Below are positions 27,049-35,689 of a stretch of DNA of 64,000 nt, one piece after another. Made by a program: the position numbers and the translations under genes. Below the pieces are notes generated by a model that was not told the origin of the DNA, did no database searches, and was given only the letters and a program-made list of their open reading frames with translations. The DNA lies in the NCBI GenBank assembly GCA_947304185.1, contig CAMZAM010000009.1, positions 1 to 64,000 of the forward strand. The letters are read 5' to 3'. The number at the start of each line of letters is the position of its first letter. The stretch's first letter is position 1. The DNA comes from an uncultured Bacteroidales bacterium. GTDB lineage: Bacteria; Bacteroidota; Bacteroidia; Bacteroidales; F082.

Positions 27049-27729
27049 ATGCAGAAAGTATTCTCTGAAAATATGAAGATGGCCGACCTCGTCCTCGGAA
27101 ACTCCAAGCTCCTGCTGATGTTTCCGCGTTTCGGTATGGCTCTCGGCTTCGGCGACCACAGCATAGCGGAAGTGTGCGCGATGAATAACGTATCGACGCC
27201 TTTCTTCCTCATGATATGCAACGTTTACTGTAACGATGACTACACTCCGTCGCCGGAAGATATCGCCAACGTCGACCTTAAAGCGTTGATAAACTATCTG
27301 TTAGAATCGCATAAATATTATCTCAACGAGCGTCTACCACATATTGAGGAGCATCTCGACCGTATCATCAAGGCTTGTAACCCGAAGTATGGCAACATGT
27401 TGCACCGTTTCTTCGAAGAGTATAAAAACGAGGTTGTAGATCATTTCGTTTATGAAGAGAAAAACGTGTTTCCATATCTGCAACAGCTTGTAAATCAGAA
27501 TGTTAAGACCGATTATAAGATTCGCGTCTTTCATGAGAATCACACTAACATCGAAGATAAGCTCTCCGATTTGATGAATATCCTCGTGAAATATCTCCCT
27601 GCCGATGTGTTTCCGAAGGAACGTATCGAGATTGCATTGGATATCAATGAGTTATCAGCCGATTTGATGAGCCACACCCTCATCGAAGAACGCGTGCTTA
27701 TCCCATTTGTCGAATCTTTAGAAGCTTAA
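27049..27729 (+). CDS. Hemerythrin HHE-domain protein (RIC/ScdA-like)
   Basis: A 226-residue protein with a ScdA_N/DUF542-like N-terminal domain (residues 5-60) and an HHE hemerythrin four-helix domain. Likely di-iron ligands are in SHKYYLNERLPHIEEH, VDHFVYEEKNVF, FHENHTNIEDK and MSHTLIEERVLIPF. Family members bind oxygen or nitric oxide, or repair iron-sulfur clusters after such stress. The cysteine pair expected in ScdA_N domains is missing (the loop reads FGMALGFGDHS), so classical cluster repair is doubtful. The gene is 3 bases upstream of a LuxR-type regulator in one operon. An oxygen- or NO-sensing input to that regulator is an inference from this coupling. Confidence 0.85.
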   Translation: MQKVFSENMKMADLVLGNSKLLLMFPRFGMALGFGDHSIAEVCAMNNVSTPFFLMICNVYCNDDYTPSPEDIANVDLKALINYLLESHKYYLNERLPHIEEHLDRIIKACNPKYGNMLHRFFEEYKNEVVDHFVYEEKNVFPYLQQLVNQNVKTDYKIRVFHENHTNIEDKLSDLMNILVKYLPADVFPKERIEIALDINELSADLMSHTLIEERVLIPFVESLEA

Positions 27730-27732
27730 ACG

Positions 27733-28335
27733 ATGAAATCTGACAACAAAATAATCATTGTGGAGCCGTCGCCGATAGTAAGTGCCGGCCTCGCGTCGTA
27801 TTTTGACGACTGCAAGCAGATTTCCATCGTCTCACAACTCGATAGAATCGACAGGATGGAGGAGAAGCTTGCCGCATACAATCCGGATATCTTGATAATC
27901 AATCCGTTGCTGATTGCTTATGACTCCAACGAGCAGTTTATGAAAATCTGCCGCGACTTCTCAAACGTGATACCAGTGGCTTTGGTGAGCACCTACGTCG
28001 ATGCCAGCATCCTCAAACAATTCAAGGATGTCATTGAGATCAACGACAGCAAACAAAAAGTTGTTACTAAAATATTTAACATATTGAGTGATAATAAGAT
28101 AGCTCAAGATAAACCAGAAAGCGTCGAACTTTCAAACCGCGAGACAGATGTACTCATCGCTCTCGTGAAAGGTATGACAAATAAGGAGATTTCCGATAAA
28201 CTGTTTATCTCGGTTCACACCGTCATCACACATCGCAAAAACATCATCCGCAAAACCGGCATCAAATCGGTGTCGGGCCTTACGGTATATGCGCTGCTGA
28301 ATAATCTTGTTGATGAAACAGAAATCTATGGATAA
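27733..28335 (+). CDS. LuxR-type regulator with atypical receiver domain
   Basis: A 200-residue NarL/LuxR-family transcription factor. Residues 1-125 follow a response-regulator receiver, but the phospho-acceptor position is Asn57 (PDILIINPLL) and the acidic pair near the start is replaced (IIIVEPSPIVSAG). Phosphorylation by a kinase is therefore unlikely. Residues 130-195 are a canonical LuxR helix-turn-helix (LSNRETDVLIALVKGMTNKE, ISVHTVITHRKNI). No histidine kinase is nearby; the co-transcribed hemerythrin is the best candidate for signal input. From memory, Porphyromonas gingivalis has a similar LuxR gene (cdhR) linked to haemin response; orthology was not tested. Confidence 0.88.
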   Translation: MKSDNKIIIVEPSPIVSAGLASYFDDCKQISIVSQLDRIDRMEEKLAAYNPDILIINPLLIAYDSNEQFMKICRDFSNVIPVALVSTYVDASILKQFKDVIEINDSKQKVVTKIFNILSDNKIAQDKPESVELSNRETDVLIALVKGMTNKEISDKLFISVHTVITHRKNIIRKTGIKSVSGLTVYALLNNLVDETEIYG

Positions 28336-28351
28336 TTGCTTTTCAGAAAGC

Positions 28352-29560
28352 TTAATGTTCTCTTAAAATCTTCATTAACACCTCGATATCCTTCTTGTAC
28401 TGCTCCATGTTTTCGCTCTTCACTGGGTCGGCACTCGGTGATTTGAACTTCAACGGGTCGATGTATGTGCCGTTTTTCTGCAGACGGAAGTCGAGATGCG
28501 GTCCCGTGGCAGTGCCCGTCATTCCTACATATCCTATCGTCTGACCTTGTTTTACCTTGCTTCCCTGCGCAATGCCCTTTGCGAAGCCTTTGAGGTGCAT
28601 ATAAGTCGTGGTATAAGTGCTGTTATGTTTGATTTTCAGGTAGTTTCCGCCGCCTTTTTTATCCCAGCCTTTAGCGATGACAGTGCCGTCACCGATCGAC
28701 TGCACCGGCGTCCCACTTGGCGCCGCGTAATCGACTCCATGATGCGGACGCACAATCTTATGCACCGGGTGCATTCTCGCCTCGGAAAACGTTGAGCTGA
28801 TGCGACGATAGTTCAGCGGCGCCTTCAAAAAAGCCTTCCTCAGGTTGTCGCCGTTCTCGTCGAAGTATTCCTTTCGGCCGTTTTGCTCATAGCAGAAGGC
28901 ATATTTGCTGTCGCCGCCACTCTTGAAATAAGCCGCAAGCACGTTACCAATGCCGAAGGGAATTGTGTCGTGCACGATATATTTTTCTTCATAGATAACT
29001 TTGCACGAGTCGCCTGGCTGTATGCCGAAGAAGTCGATGGTCCAAGCGTAGATATCGGATAACTCGAGGATCAGACTGGCATCGCAGCCTGCCTCTTTCA
29101 TGGCGTTCCATAGGCTCGACTTTATCTCTACGCCTACATGTTCAACTCTCGTGATGACTTCTTTTTCGCCTTTCCACGCTGATAATGAATCGGTTAGCTG
29201 AAAAACGGCGTAGTTGGTTCTGTCGATTTCATAAATCCAGTATTTCGCCGTCGGGATGCTGTCGCGTGTCTTCAAAAACACGTATTTATTTCCGACTTTG
29301 ATCTTTCGTACGTCGAATACACCGCGATGGTTTCTGTCGATGTAGTTGACGGTGTTATAACTCACACCTTCGCGTTGCAAAATGTTAGCCAAAAACTCGT
29401 TTTTCTGCACTTGGCCTTCCATCACATCAAGTGAATCGATGCAGACGCCGTACAGATACTGAGGCTCGGCTTGTTTCTTTGTCTCTTTCGTTCCTTCCGA
29501 ACCACCTTTACAGGAAACCAGGAATAACAATACGATTAGAAATGGTGTGAATCTCTTCAT
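28352..29560 (-). CDS. M23 family murein endopeptidase lipoprotein
   Basis: A 402-residue lipoprotein with a lipobox at FLVSC (Cys about residue 17), so anchored on the outer face of the inner membrane or the outer membrane. The N-terminal 270 residues are a long stalk-like region. The M23 LytM domain lies at about 275-370, with the metal motif RPHHGVDYAA and the second motif GPHLDFRL. In the latter the usual His-X-His is His-X-Asp, a substitution seen in some active relatives. Expected activity is cleavage of peptide cross-links in peptidoglycan during growth or division. The start at 29560 is chosen because it gives a compact lipoprotein signal; an upstream TTG at 29578 would add six residues. 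It converges on the LuxR gene with 16 bases between stops. Confidence 0.9.
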   Translation of the reverse strand: MKRFTPFLIVLLFLVSCKGGSEGTKETKKQAEPQYLYGVCIDSLDVMEGQVQKNEFLANILQREGVSYNTVNYIDRNHRGVFDVRKIKVGNKYVFLKTRDSIPTAKYWIYEIDRTNYAVFQLTDSLSAWKGEKEVITRVEHVGVEIKSSLWNAMKEAGCDASLILELSDIYAWTIDFFGIQPGDSCKVIYEEKYIVHDTIPFGIGNVLAAYFKSGGDSKYAFCYEQNGRKEYFDENGDNLRKAFLKAPLNYRRISSTFSEARMHPVHKIVRPHHGVDYAAPSGTPVQSIGDGTVIAKGWDKKGGGNYLKIKHNSTYTTTYMHLKGFAKGIAQGSKVKQGQTIGYVGMTGTATGPHLDFRLQKNGTYIDPLKFKSPSADPVKSENMEQYKKDIEVLMKILREH

Positions 29561-29580
29561 AATGATTTGTTTTTTCAAAA

Positions 29581-29610
29581 TGTAGAGACGTGCCGCGGCA
29601 CGTCTCTACA
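29581..29610. repeat. 30-base perfect palindrome (14-2-14)
   Basis: Arms TGTAGAGACGTGCC and GGCACGTCTCTACA around GC, located between the M23 gene and iorB, both read leftward. It is the same design as the element at 26845. As it lies just upstream of the M23 start and downstream of iorB it may end the ior transcript. Confidence 0.82.
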
Positions 29611-29636
29611 ATAATCCGTAAACTGTTAACAGTAAA

Positions 29637-30206
29637 CTATTTTTTTGCAATTTCGTATCCTGCCTTCACAGCCTTGATGTTAAGGTCGACCACATCCTGG
29701 CCTTTCTTGCCGAAGATATGTGTTATGGCCTCTTCCACCTTGGCCAGCTCAATGCCGAGATATGGGATTGTAGCTCCGAGAAGCACCATGTTTGAACGTG
29801 CCTTCAGTTGTTTTGCCACCTCGTTGGCATCGAACGACACCACATGTTTGAGTTTCTTTAACTCGGCATACACCTTCTCAATGTCAGGATAGTTGCCTAT
29901 GTTGATGAACGGGTCGGAGTTGGTTATCACCCAGCCTTCCTTGCTAAGCCATGGCAGATAGCGCAGAGCCTCCATCGGCTCGCTTGACAGAATAATATCA
30001 GCCTTGCCTTCAGGAATGACATCGGCAAAGATAGGCTCGTCTGACAAGCGCAGGTGCGAGAACACTGAGCCGCCACGCTGCGACATGCCGTGGATTTCCG
30101 ATTGTTTCAGGTTCATACCCATGTTGAGGGCAGCATCTGAGATGATTTTGGCAACTGACACGATGCCGTCACCACCAACACCACACAAAACGATATCTTT
30201 TTTCAT
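29637..30206 (-). CDS. iorB: Indolepyruvate oxidoreductase subunit beta
   Basis: A 189-residue gamma-type 2-oxoacid oxidoreductase subunit. With IorA it converts aryl pyruvates, from transamination of aromatic amino acids, to aryl acetyl-CoA and reduced ferredoxin. Motifs are VGGDGIVSVAKIISDAA near the N-terminus, SEIHGMSQRGGSV and the late LGATIPYL. Length is normal. It lies 20 bases downstream of iorA, in the order iorA-iorB, leftward. Confidence 0.93.
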   Translation of the reverse strand: MKKDIVLCGVGGDGIVSVAKIISDAALNMGMNLKQSEIHGMSQRGGSVFSHLRLSDEPIFADVIPEGKADIILSSEPMEALRYLPWLSKEGWVITNSDPFINIGNYPDIEKVYAELKKLKHVVSFDANEVAKQLKARSNMVLLGATIPYLGIELAKVEEAITHIFGKKGQDVVDLNIKAVKAGYEIAKK

Positions 30207-30226
30207 ATTGACTTCTTTTTTAATGG

Positions 30227-31807
30227 TTATTTCTTCAAATGTTTCTTCAGCTCAACGATGCAGGTGCGGTGAGGTATGATGACCGACACACCGTTATAGT
30301 TGACCTCTTCCTCGATGATCTTGACATTCTCTTCGTGGTTCTTTGGCAACGGCACGATGTCGCGAATATGCTCTGGCTCTACGCCGAGACCTTCGCAGAT
30401 GCGGCGGATCTTGTTGTGTGCCGATGACGGCTGACCACCAGTCATGGCAGTGATGTCATTGTCAAGAATCATAACGACGACGTTGGCCTTCTCGTTGACG
30501 CAGTCCATAAGGCCTGTCAAGCCGCTGTGACCGAAGGTACCGTCACCGATGACAGCTACGCTCGGGAAGATGCCTACCTCGCTGGCTCCCTTGGCCATGG
30601 TGATGGAGGCTCCCATACATACTGTGGTGTTGATGGCGCCCATATTGAAGCCTAAAGTATAGCAACCGATGTCGCCGAATACCTTACCACCTTTATGTTT
30701 AGCCATGACTTCGTTCAATGCATTGTAGCTGTCGACGTGAGGACATCCCTGGCACAACGCTGGAGGACGGTTGGTTACGACATCCGGCACAACAAATGTC
30801 GAATCATTCTTCATGCCCAATGCATGAGCGACCTTTTCGGCGTTGAGTTCTCCATCACGACGGATTGTCTCGTCAAGACGGCCTCTCACTTTCTTTCCCT
30901 TGCCGAGGAAGCCTTTTATCAGCTCCTCTACGAATGGCTGTCCGTCTTCGAGAACGAGAATCTCATCGCATTCGTCATAAAGACGGTTGATCATGTTGTA
31001 TGGCAATGGATATTGCGTTATTTTCACCACTGGATATGGGCATTTCCCGTTAGGGAAGTTCTCCATGAGATAATTGTATGCTATGCCTGTCGTGATGATG
31101 CCTACTTTCTTGTCGGTGCCTTCAATGAATTTGTTGTATCCTGATTCCTCAGACATCTTTGTGAATGTCGGCTGTTTGTCTATCAGCTGTCTGTAAAGAC
31201 GTTTGGCGTTGGCAGGAAGGAGCACGAACGACTTTGCGTCGGCTGGTTCAGTGAGTTCGTTCTGCTTGCGGGCAGGTCTCAACTCAACACCGGCGCGGCT
31301 GTGTGCCAGACGGGTAGGGATGCGGTAAAGCACTGGAGTGCCAAGCTGCTCGCTTAACTCAAAACCATAATGTACCATATCGTAAGCCTCTTGTTGGTTC
31401 GAAGGCTCCAACATCGGAATCATGGCCCAATGACCGTAGAAACGGCTGTCTTGCTCGTCCTGCGAAGAGAACATGCTCGGGTCGTCAGCAACAACTATCA
31501 ATACGCCTTTTGTACCAATGATGGCGGCATTCATAAACGGGTCGCCACACACGTTAAGTCCGACATGCTTCATACATGTCATGGCGCGTTTTCCAGCATA
31601 AGCTACACCTAATGATGCCTCAAGAGCTGTCTTCTCATTAGCACACCAATTGGCCCTGACACCGAGTTCCTTGGCCTGTTTAGAGTTAATGACATACTCC
31701 GTAATCTGCGTAGAAGGAGTGCCCGGATAACTGTTGATGGCACTGCCTCCGGCATCAATAAAGCCCTGTGCAATGGCCTCATCACCAAGTAATAAGATTT
31801 TCTTCAT
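30227..31807 (-). CDS. iorA: Indolepyruvate oxidoreductase subunit alpha, without ferredoxin domain
   Basis: A 526-residue fused pyruvate-site and TPP-binding subunit. The N-terminal half starts with GDEAIAQGFIDAGG and includes YPGTPSTQI; the TPP half has CQGCPHVDS, GDIGCYTLGF and VIGDGTFGHSGLTG with the metal ligands of TPP enzymes. Many IorA proteins end with two CX2CX2CX3C ferredoxin-type motifs and are about 80-100 residues longer. Here the chain stops after RTCIVELKKHLKK, so no such cluster domain is encoded. Electrons must leave by another route, for example a separate ferredoxin. The operon fits fermentation of aromatic amino acids. Confidence 0.93.
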   Translation of the reverse strand: MKKILLLGDEAIAQGFIDAGGSAINSYPGTPSTQITEYVINSKQAKELGVRANWCANEKTALEASLGVAYAGKRAMTCMKHVGLNVCGDPFMNAAIIGTKGVLIVVADDPSMFSSQDEQDSRFYGHWAMIPMLEPSNQQEAYDMVHYGFELSEQLGTPVLYRIPTRLAHSRAGVELRPARKQNELTEPADAKSFVLLPANAKRLYRQLIDKQPTFTKMSEESGYNKFIEGTDKKVGIITTGIAYNYLMENFPNGKCPYPVVKITQYPLPYNMINRLYDECDEILVLEDGQPFVEELIKGFLGKGKKVRGRLDETIRRDGELNAEKVAHALGMKNDSTFVVPDVVTNRPPALCQGCPHVDSYNALNEVMAKHKGGKVFGDIGCYTLGFNMGAINTTVCMGASITMAKGASEVGIFPSVAVIGDGTFGHSGLTGLMDCVNEKANVVVMILDNDITAMTGGQPSSAHNKIRRICEGLGVEPEHIRDIVPLPKNHEENVKIIEEEVNYNGVSVIIPHRTCIVELKKHLKK

Positions 31808-31907
31808 GTATTTTAAATTTTAATATTGTTGTTCTTGTAGAATTCGGCAAATTTATGAAAAATTTTTGATATGGCAATGCCTTTTTGAATAATTAAATAA
31901 AAATTAA

Positions 31908-31941
31908 TTTGCTTGGTGTATTGAAAAAAGTTGTATATTTG
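31908..31941 (+). promoter_or_regulatory. Promoter of the OlsF-like gene
   Basis: TTTG at 31908-31911 and TATATTTG at 31934-31941, spacing 22, 18 bases before ATG 31960. The rest of 31808-31907, between the divergent iorA and this gene, is A+T rich with no further feature. Confidence 0.7.
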
Positions 31942-31959
31942 CAAGTTTAAAAACGAGTG

Positions 31960-33741
31960 ATGAAAAAACTGATTACAAGCGACGACCTCATCAGGTATTT
32001 TCACTGGAGCAAGCTGACCAAACCGTTCGTAGCTCTGGCCTTGAATATCATGGGCTTCAGGAAGATTAACCGTTTGTATTCACCATCTGCCGACCTCGAG
32101 AATCTGCCGTTTACCGACGACATGCTCATGCGTTATAACACCACTTATGACATAAATGAGAATGAGCTCAACTGCATCCCTAAGGAAGGCCCGTTCATGC
32201 TCGTCTGCAACCATCCGTTCGGAGCTATCGAAGGCATCATACTTTACAACGCCATCGCCAAGGTGCGTCCCGACTTTAAGATCATGGCGAATTTCGTCCT
32301 CGGCTTTATCCCGAATCTTAAAGATGTGTTCTTCTCCGTCAATCCTTTTGAGAATAACAAGGAACTGGCTGGTAGTAACGGCGGCATCAGAGCTTCGCTG
32401 AACCAACTCAAAGAAGGTCACGGCCTCGGAGTGTTCCCTGCAGGTGAGGTGGCTCGTTATCACGGACATAGCTATCCGGAAGATATCGATTGGTCACCGT
32501 CGATAGCAAAACTCATCCAGAAGACCAACGTGCCGGTCATCCCGGTATATTTCGACGGCAACAACTCGCATAAGTTCTACTTCTTGACGAGAATTCATCC
32601 TATACTCGGTACATTCCGTCTCGTCAAGGAATTGCTCAACAAGCGTAACAAGAAGATTATCATCAAGATAGGTAAGCCTATACTCCAATCGGAGGTGGCG
32701 CAATACGATACTCCGCAAGCTTTGGCTGCATATCTCAAAAACCGCAGCTACGCCCTGCAAGCCAACATCTCGCAGGAGACCAAGCGCTTCCGTACACGTG
32801 TCAGCGACCCTATCGACCCGCCGTTCCGTCCGTCGGATCTCGCCCGTGAGCTACGCGCCATCCGTAAGAAATCGCTGCTGTTCACCACAGCCGACTTCGA
32901 GTGCTATCTCGCCGACTATGACAAGATCCCGCATGTTATGCATGAGATGGGACGTCGCCGCGAAGAGGCATTCCGCGCCGTGGGTGAAGGCACCGGCAAG
33001 AGCATCGACACCGATAACTACGACACCTACTATAAACATCTCATCCTCTGGGATACTAAGGAACAGACTATCGCTGGAGGTTATCGTATCGGCATAGGCA
33101 ACGAGATCTATCCTAAGTACGGCGCACGCGGCTTTTACGTCGACTCGCTGTTTAACATCGACCCGCAATTTGAGCCGTATCTTAAAGAGACCATCGAACT
33201 GGGCCGCTCGTTTGTGTCGGTCGACTACCAGAAAGACATACTTCCACTCATGCTGCTCCTCAAAGGACTGATGGAGACAATAATGCGCTTCCCAGAGATG
33301 AACTACTTCATCGGACCTGTCAGCATCAGCAGCTGGTATCCGAAGTTCTACCAAAGCCTCATGGTCTACTACGTCACCACGAAACATACCAACGAGGAGA
33401 TGTCGAAACTGTTCCATCCTAAGACTCCGTTCGTACCTAACTTCAACAAGTGTGACATCAACATCCTGATGGAGAAGAACATGGAGACAGTCGATAAGTT
33501 CGACCGCTATATCATGAAGCTCAGCAACGGCGACTACCGTATGCCTACGTTGTTCAAGAAATATCTCAAGATCAACTCTAAGTTCTTGTGCTTCAATGTT
33601 GACCCTGACTTCAACGATACCCTTGACGGACTCCTTCTGTTGAACTTTACCGACTATCCGAAAGAAGAGCTCGACATGATGCTCAAAGATATTCCGGAAG
33701 AGAAACGTCCTGCCTACTATAAACGATTTGGCAAAGAATAA
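31960..33741 (+). CDS. Bifunctional OlsF-like aminolipid acyltransferase (fused OlsA- and OlsB-type domains)
   Basis: A 593-residue fusion. Residues 1-280 are a PlsC-type O-acyltransferase (VCNHPFGAIEGIILYNAI with His-X4-Glu-type catalytic block; LGVFPAGEVARY). Residues 310-590 are a GNAT-type N-acyltransferase of the OlsB/GlsB group (MGRRREEAFRAVGEGTGKSI, IAGGYRIGIG, IELGRSFVSVDYQ). The same two functions occur as separate genes at 24975 and 25798. Fused OlsF enzymes make ornithine and related lipids in gammaproteobacteria and flavobacteria by first acylating the amino group and then the hydroxyl of the bound fatty acid. The start is ATG 31960; the frame also opens at GTG 31957. The amino acid substrate is unknown. 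Confidence 0.87.
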   Translation: MKKLITSDDLIRYFHWSKLTKPFVALALNIMGFRKINRLYSPSADLENLPFTDDMLMRYNTTYDINENELNCIPKEGPFMLVCNHPFGAIEGIILYNAIAKVRPDFKIMANFVLGFIPNLKDVFFSVNPFENNKELAGSNGGIRASLNQLKEGHGLGVFPAGEVARYHGHSYPEDIDWSPSIAKLIQKTNVPVIPVYFDGNNSHKFYFLTRIHPILGTFRLVKELLNKRNKKIIIKIGKPILQSEVAQYDTPQALAAYLKNRSYALQANISQETKRFRTRVSDPIDPPFRPSDLARELRAIRKKSLLFTTADFECYLADYDKIPHVMHEMGRRREEAFRAVGEGTGKSIDTDNYDTYYKHLILWDTKEQTIAGGYRIGIGNEIYPKYGARGFYVDSLFNIDPQFEPYLKETIELGRSFVSVDYQKDILPLMLLLKGLMETIMRFPEMNYFIGPVSISSWYPKFYQSLMVYYVTTKHTNEEMSKLFHPKTPFVPNFNKCDINILMEKNMETVDKFDRYIMKLSNGDYRMPTLFKKYLKINSKFLCFNVDPDFNDTLDGLLLLNFTDYPKEELDMMLKDIPEEKRPAYYKRFGKE

Positions 33742-33762
33742 TGACTTTTTGTCATTTTTTTC
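33740..33762 (+). terminator. Rho-independent terminator after the OlsF-like gene
   Basis: ATGAC, loop TTTTT, GTCAT, then a run of T. It starts within the last base of the stop codon, so the gene ends flush with the hairpin. Confidence 0.7.
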
Positions 33763-33862
33763 ATTTTCCATGCAGCAAAATCCACTTTTTTTCGTTATAA
33801 AGACGAGAATTCATCATTTTGGTATGAATTTTGATGGAGTTTTATTGTAACATTTTATAGAT

Positions 33863-34309
33863 ATGGAAAACAACAAAAGACTTGAACGTTCCCGCACCAA
33901 CAGAGTGATCGCGGGTGTTTGCGCAGGATTGGCCAACTATTTTAACATCGACATAGCTTTAATGCGCGTGCTTTTCGTGGTGGCTTTTATCTGTGGAAGT
34001 TTCGGATTCTGGATGTATGTCATCCTTTGGATCGTAGTGCCTGAAGAGAATATCCTCGGACAGGGAAGCAGCAGCACTAAAGCTACCGACGATACCATTG
34101 ACATCACGCCTAAGGAAACGAAAGAAGAAAAAAAAACGGGTAACGGAGCTTTGATCGCCGGTCTGATACTGATATTCGTCGGATTGGTGGCGCTGGCCGA
34201 CAACTTCCTGTATATGGCATGGGTGTGGAAACTGTGGCCAATGATACTAATCATCATAGGTGCAGTGATTCTTGTTAACTCTTTAAAAAACGAAAAACAT
34301 GAGCAATAA
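33863..34309 (+). CDS. PspC domain and LiaF-type membrane protein
   Basis: A 148-residue protein. Residues 4-62 are a PspC domain (LERSRTNRVIAGVCAGLANYF, then a hydrophobic helix ending in VILWIVVPEE). A charged linker (about 63-92) leads to two short hydrophobic helices of the DUF5668/LiaF transmembrane type (ALIAGLILIFVGLVAL; WPMILIIIGAVILV). PspC proteins take part in the envelope stress response. The next gene repeats the second half and overlaps by 11 bases. The preceding 33763-33862 shows no clear promoter of the usual type. Confidence 0.88.
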   Translation: MENNKRLERSRTNRVIAGVCAGLANYFNIDIALMRVLFVVAFICGSFGFWMYVILWIVVPEENILGQGSSSTKATDDTIDITPKETKEEKKTGNGALIAGLILIFVGLVALADNFLYMAWVWKLWPMILIIIGAVILVNSLKNEKHEQ

Positions 34310-34616
34310 CGAAAACAATAAGAATGTAGGCTTCGGAAATGGCTTAGTCCTGATAGTCATAGGTGTTATAGCACTTTGCGTGACATTCTTCGAAATTGAT
34401 TTGGATTGGGATATCTTGCTTGATTTATGGCCTATCCTGCTGATAATAATAGGAATATGTATTATGCCTATCAATAAATGGATAAAGACGGCATTGGCAT
34501 TGTCGCTGTTGGCGTTGGGCATCATGGCTTATCAGAATAGGGTTGAAGACGATAAAGAAATCAATAAAGTCGAAATCATCTCGTCTTTCTCAGATGACGA
34601 TGACGACGACTTCTAA
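34299..34616 (+). CDS. Small LiaF-type (DUF5668) membrane protein
   Basis: A 105-residue protein with three or so hydrophobic helices (GLVLIVIGVIALCVTFF; LWPILLIIIGICIMPI; ALALSLLALGIMAY) and a very acidic end (SDDDDDDF). It resembles the C-terminal half of the preceding PspC protein and overlaps its gene by 11 bases, so the two are co-translated and probably act together at the inner membrane. No enzyme motif is present. Confidence 0.8.
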   Translation: MSNNENNKNVGFGNGLVLIVIGVIALCVTFFEIDLDWDILLDLWPILLIIIGICIMPINKWIKTALALSLLALGIMAYQNRVEDDKEINKVEIISSFSDDDDDDF

Positions 34617-34639
34617 ATAAAAACAATATATAATTATTT

Positions 34640-34672
34640 GGTAGGGACGGGCTTTGGTCTGTCCCTTAACCG
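34640..34672 (+). repeat. Degenerate 30-base palindromic element / hairpin
   Basis: GGGACGGGC, loop TTTG, GTCTGTCCC, flanked by GTA and TTAAC. As RNA it forms a full stem using G-U pairs; as DNA the symmetry is imperfect. It appears to be a decayed member of the GTAGGGAC family seen at 46975 and 62845. Confidence 0.6.
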
Positions 34673-34705
34673 CATTGAAGGTATTTGATAAAAGGAGGAA
34701 AAACT

Positions 34706-35605
34706 ATGGAATATAAAGATTATTACAAGGTTTTAGGTGTTGACCGTTCTGCAAAGCAGGATGAGATAAAAAAGGCATACCGTAAGCTCGCTGTGAAGTA
34801 TCATCCGGATAAGAACCCGGGTGACAAGGCGGCAGAGGAGAAGTTTAAGGAGATCTCAGAGGCGTACCAGGTGCTTGGCAACGAGGAGTCGCGTAAGAAA
34901 TACGATGAGCTCGGCGCCAACTGGAAACAGTATGAGAATATGAACTACGGAGGTCAGGGGTTCCAAGGTTTTGAGGGGTTCCAAGGCTTCGGTGGAAGCG
35001 GCTTCTCCGACTTCTTCGACGCTTTCTTTGGAGGTGGCGGAGGCTTCGATTTCAGCAATATCGAAGGTTTCGGTGGCGGTCGCCGTTCTCGCACCCGGAC
35101 GATGAAAGGTCAGGACCTCACGGCGTCAATCGATTTGACGCTGCGTGAGGCTTATACTGGCTCGCAAAGACTCATCAACGTGGGCAACGAGACGATAAAA
35201 ATCAGCATCAAGCCTGGTGTGAAGTCGGGACAGACGCTGAGAGTGAAAGGCAAAGGCGGCCGTGGTGTCAACGGAGGCGAGAACGGCGACCTTCTGATGA
35301 AGATCAATGTCTTGCAAGACCCAGTGTATCAACGCGATGGCGATGATCTGACAAGGATTGTCAACATTGACGTCTATACTGCCATCCTCGGCGGAAAGAT
35401 TGAAATCGACACCATGAAAGGCAACGTTAGCGTGCCGATAAAACCACAGACACAAAACAACAGTCTGCTTCGTCTGAAAGGCCTCGGAATGCCACATTAC
35501 GGCAAGGAAGGCGCTGGTGCTCTGCTCCTGAAAATACAGATAGTGCTGCCAAATCATTTCTCCGAAAAGGAAATCGACTTGATAAGAAAGGCTAAAGAAG
35601 CGTAA
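34706..35605 (+). CDS. CbpA-type J-domain co-chaperone
   Basis: A 299-residue class B J-protein. Residues 1-70 are the J domain with HPD in [10 protein letters not shown]; a Gly/Phe-rich linker with a repeated GFQGF unit follows (about 78-130); the C-terminal two substrate-binding domains ([28 protein letters not shown]) complete the protein. The cysteine zinc-finger of DnaJ is absent, as in CbpA/DnaJ2. It would stimulate DnaK. The frame opens at 34685, but the ATG at 34706 has a strong ribosome binding site (AAAGGAGG at 34691-34698). No cbpM-like modulator gene follows. Confidence 0.93.
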   Translation: MEYKDYYKVLGVDRSAKQDEIKKAYRKLAVKYHPDKNPGDKAAEEKFKEISEAYQVLGNEESRKKYDELGANWKQYENMNYGGQGFQGFEGFQGFGGSGFSDFFDAFFGGGGGFDFSNIEGFGGGRRSRTRTMKGQDLTASIDLTLREAYTGSQRLINVGNETIKISIKPGVKSGQTLRVKGKGGRGVNGGENGDLLMKINVLQDPVYQRDGDDLTRIVNIDVYTAILGGKIEIDTMKGNVSVPIKPQTQNNSLLRLKGLGMPHYGKEGAGALLLKIQIVLPNHFSEKEIDLIRKAKEA

Positions 35606-35622
35606 ATTCTTAAGAAAAAAAG

Positions 35623-35653
35623 TTGGTTGGTAATAAAAAAATCATTATCTTTG
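35623..35653 (+). promoter_or_regulatory. Promoter of the TonB receptor-oligopeptidase-amylase operon
   Basis: TTGG at 35623-35626 and TATCTTTG at 35646-35653, spacing 19. The receptor ATG follows at 35690. Confidence 0.75.
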
Positions 35654-35689
35654 CACGTTTTTAATGACCCTATTTAAAACTGCTTGATA

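Noticed and set aside
32851-33771. 306-codon minus-strand frame over the OlsF-like gene
   Set aside because: It is the antisense shadow of a clearly conserved coding sequence and has no recognisable protein motif.
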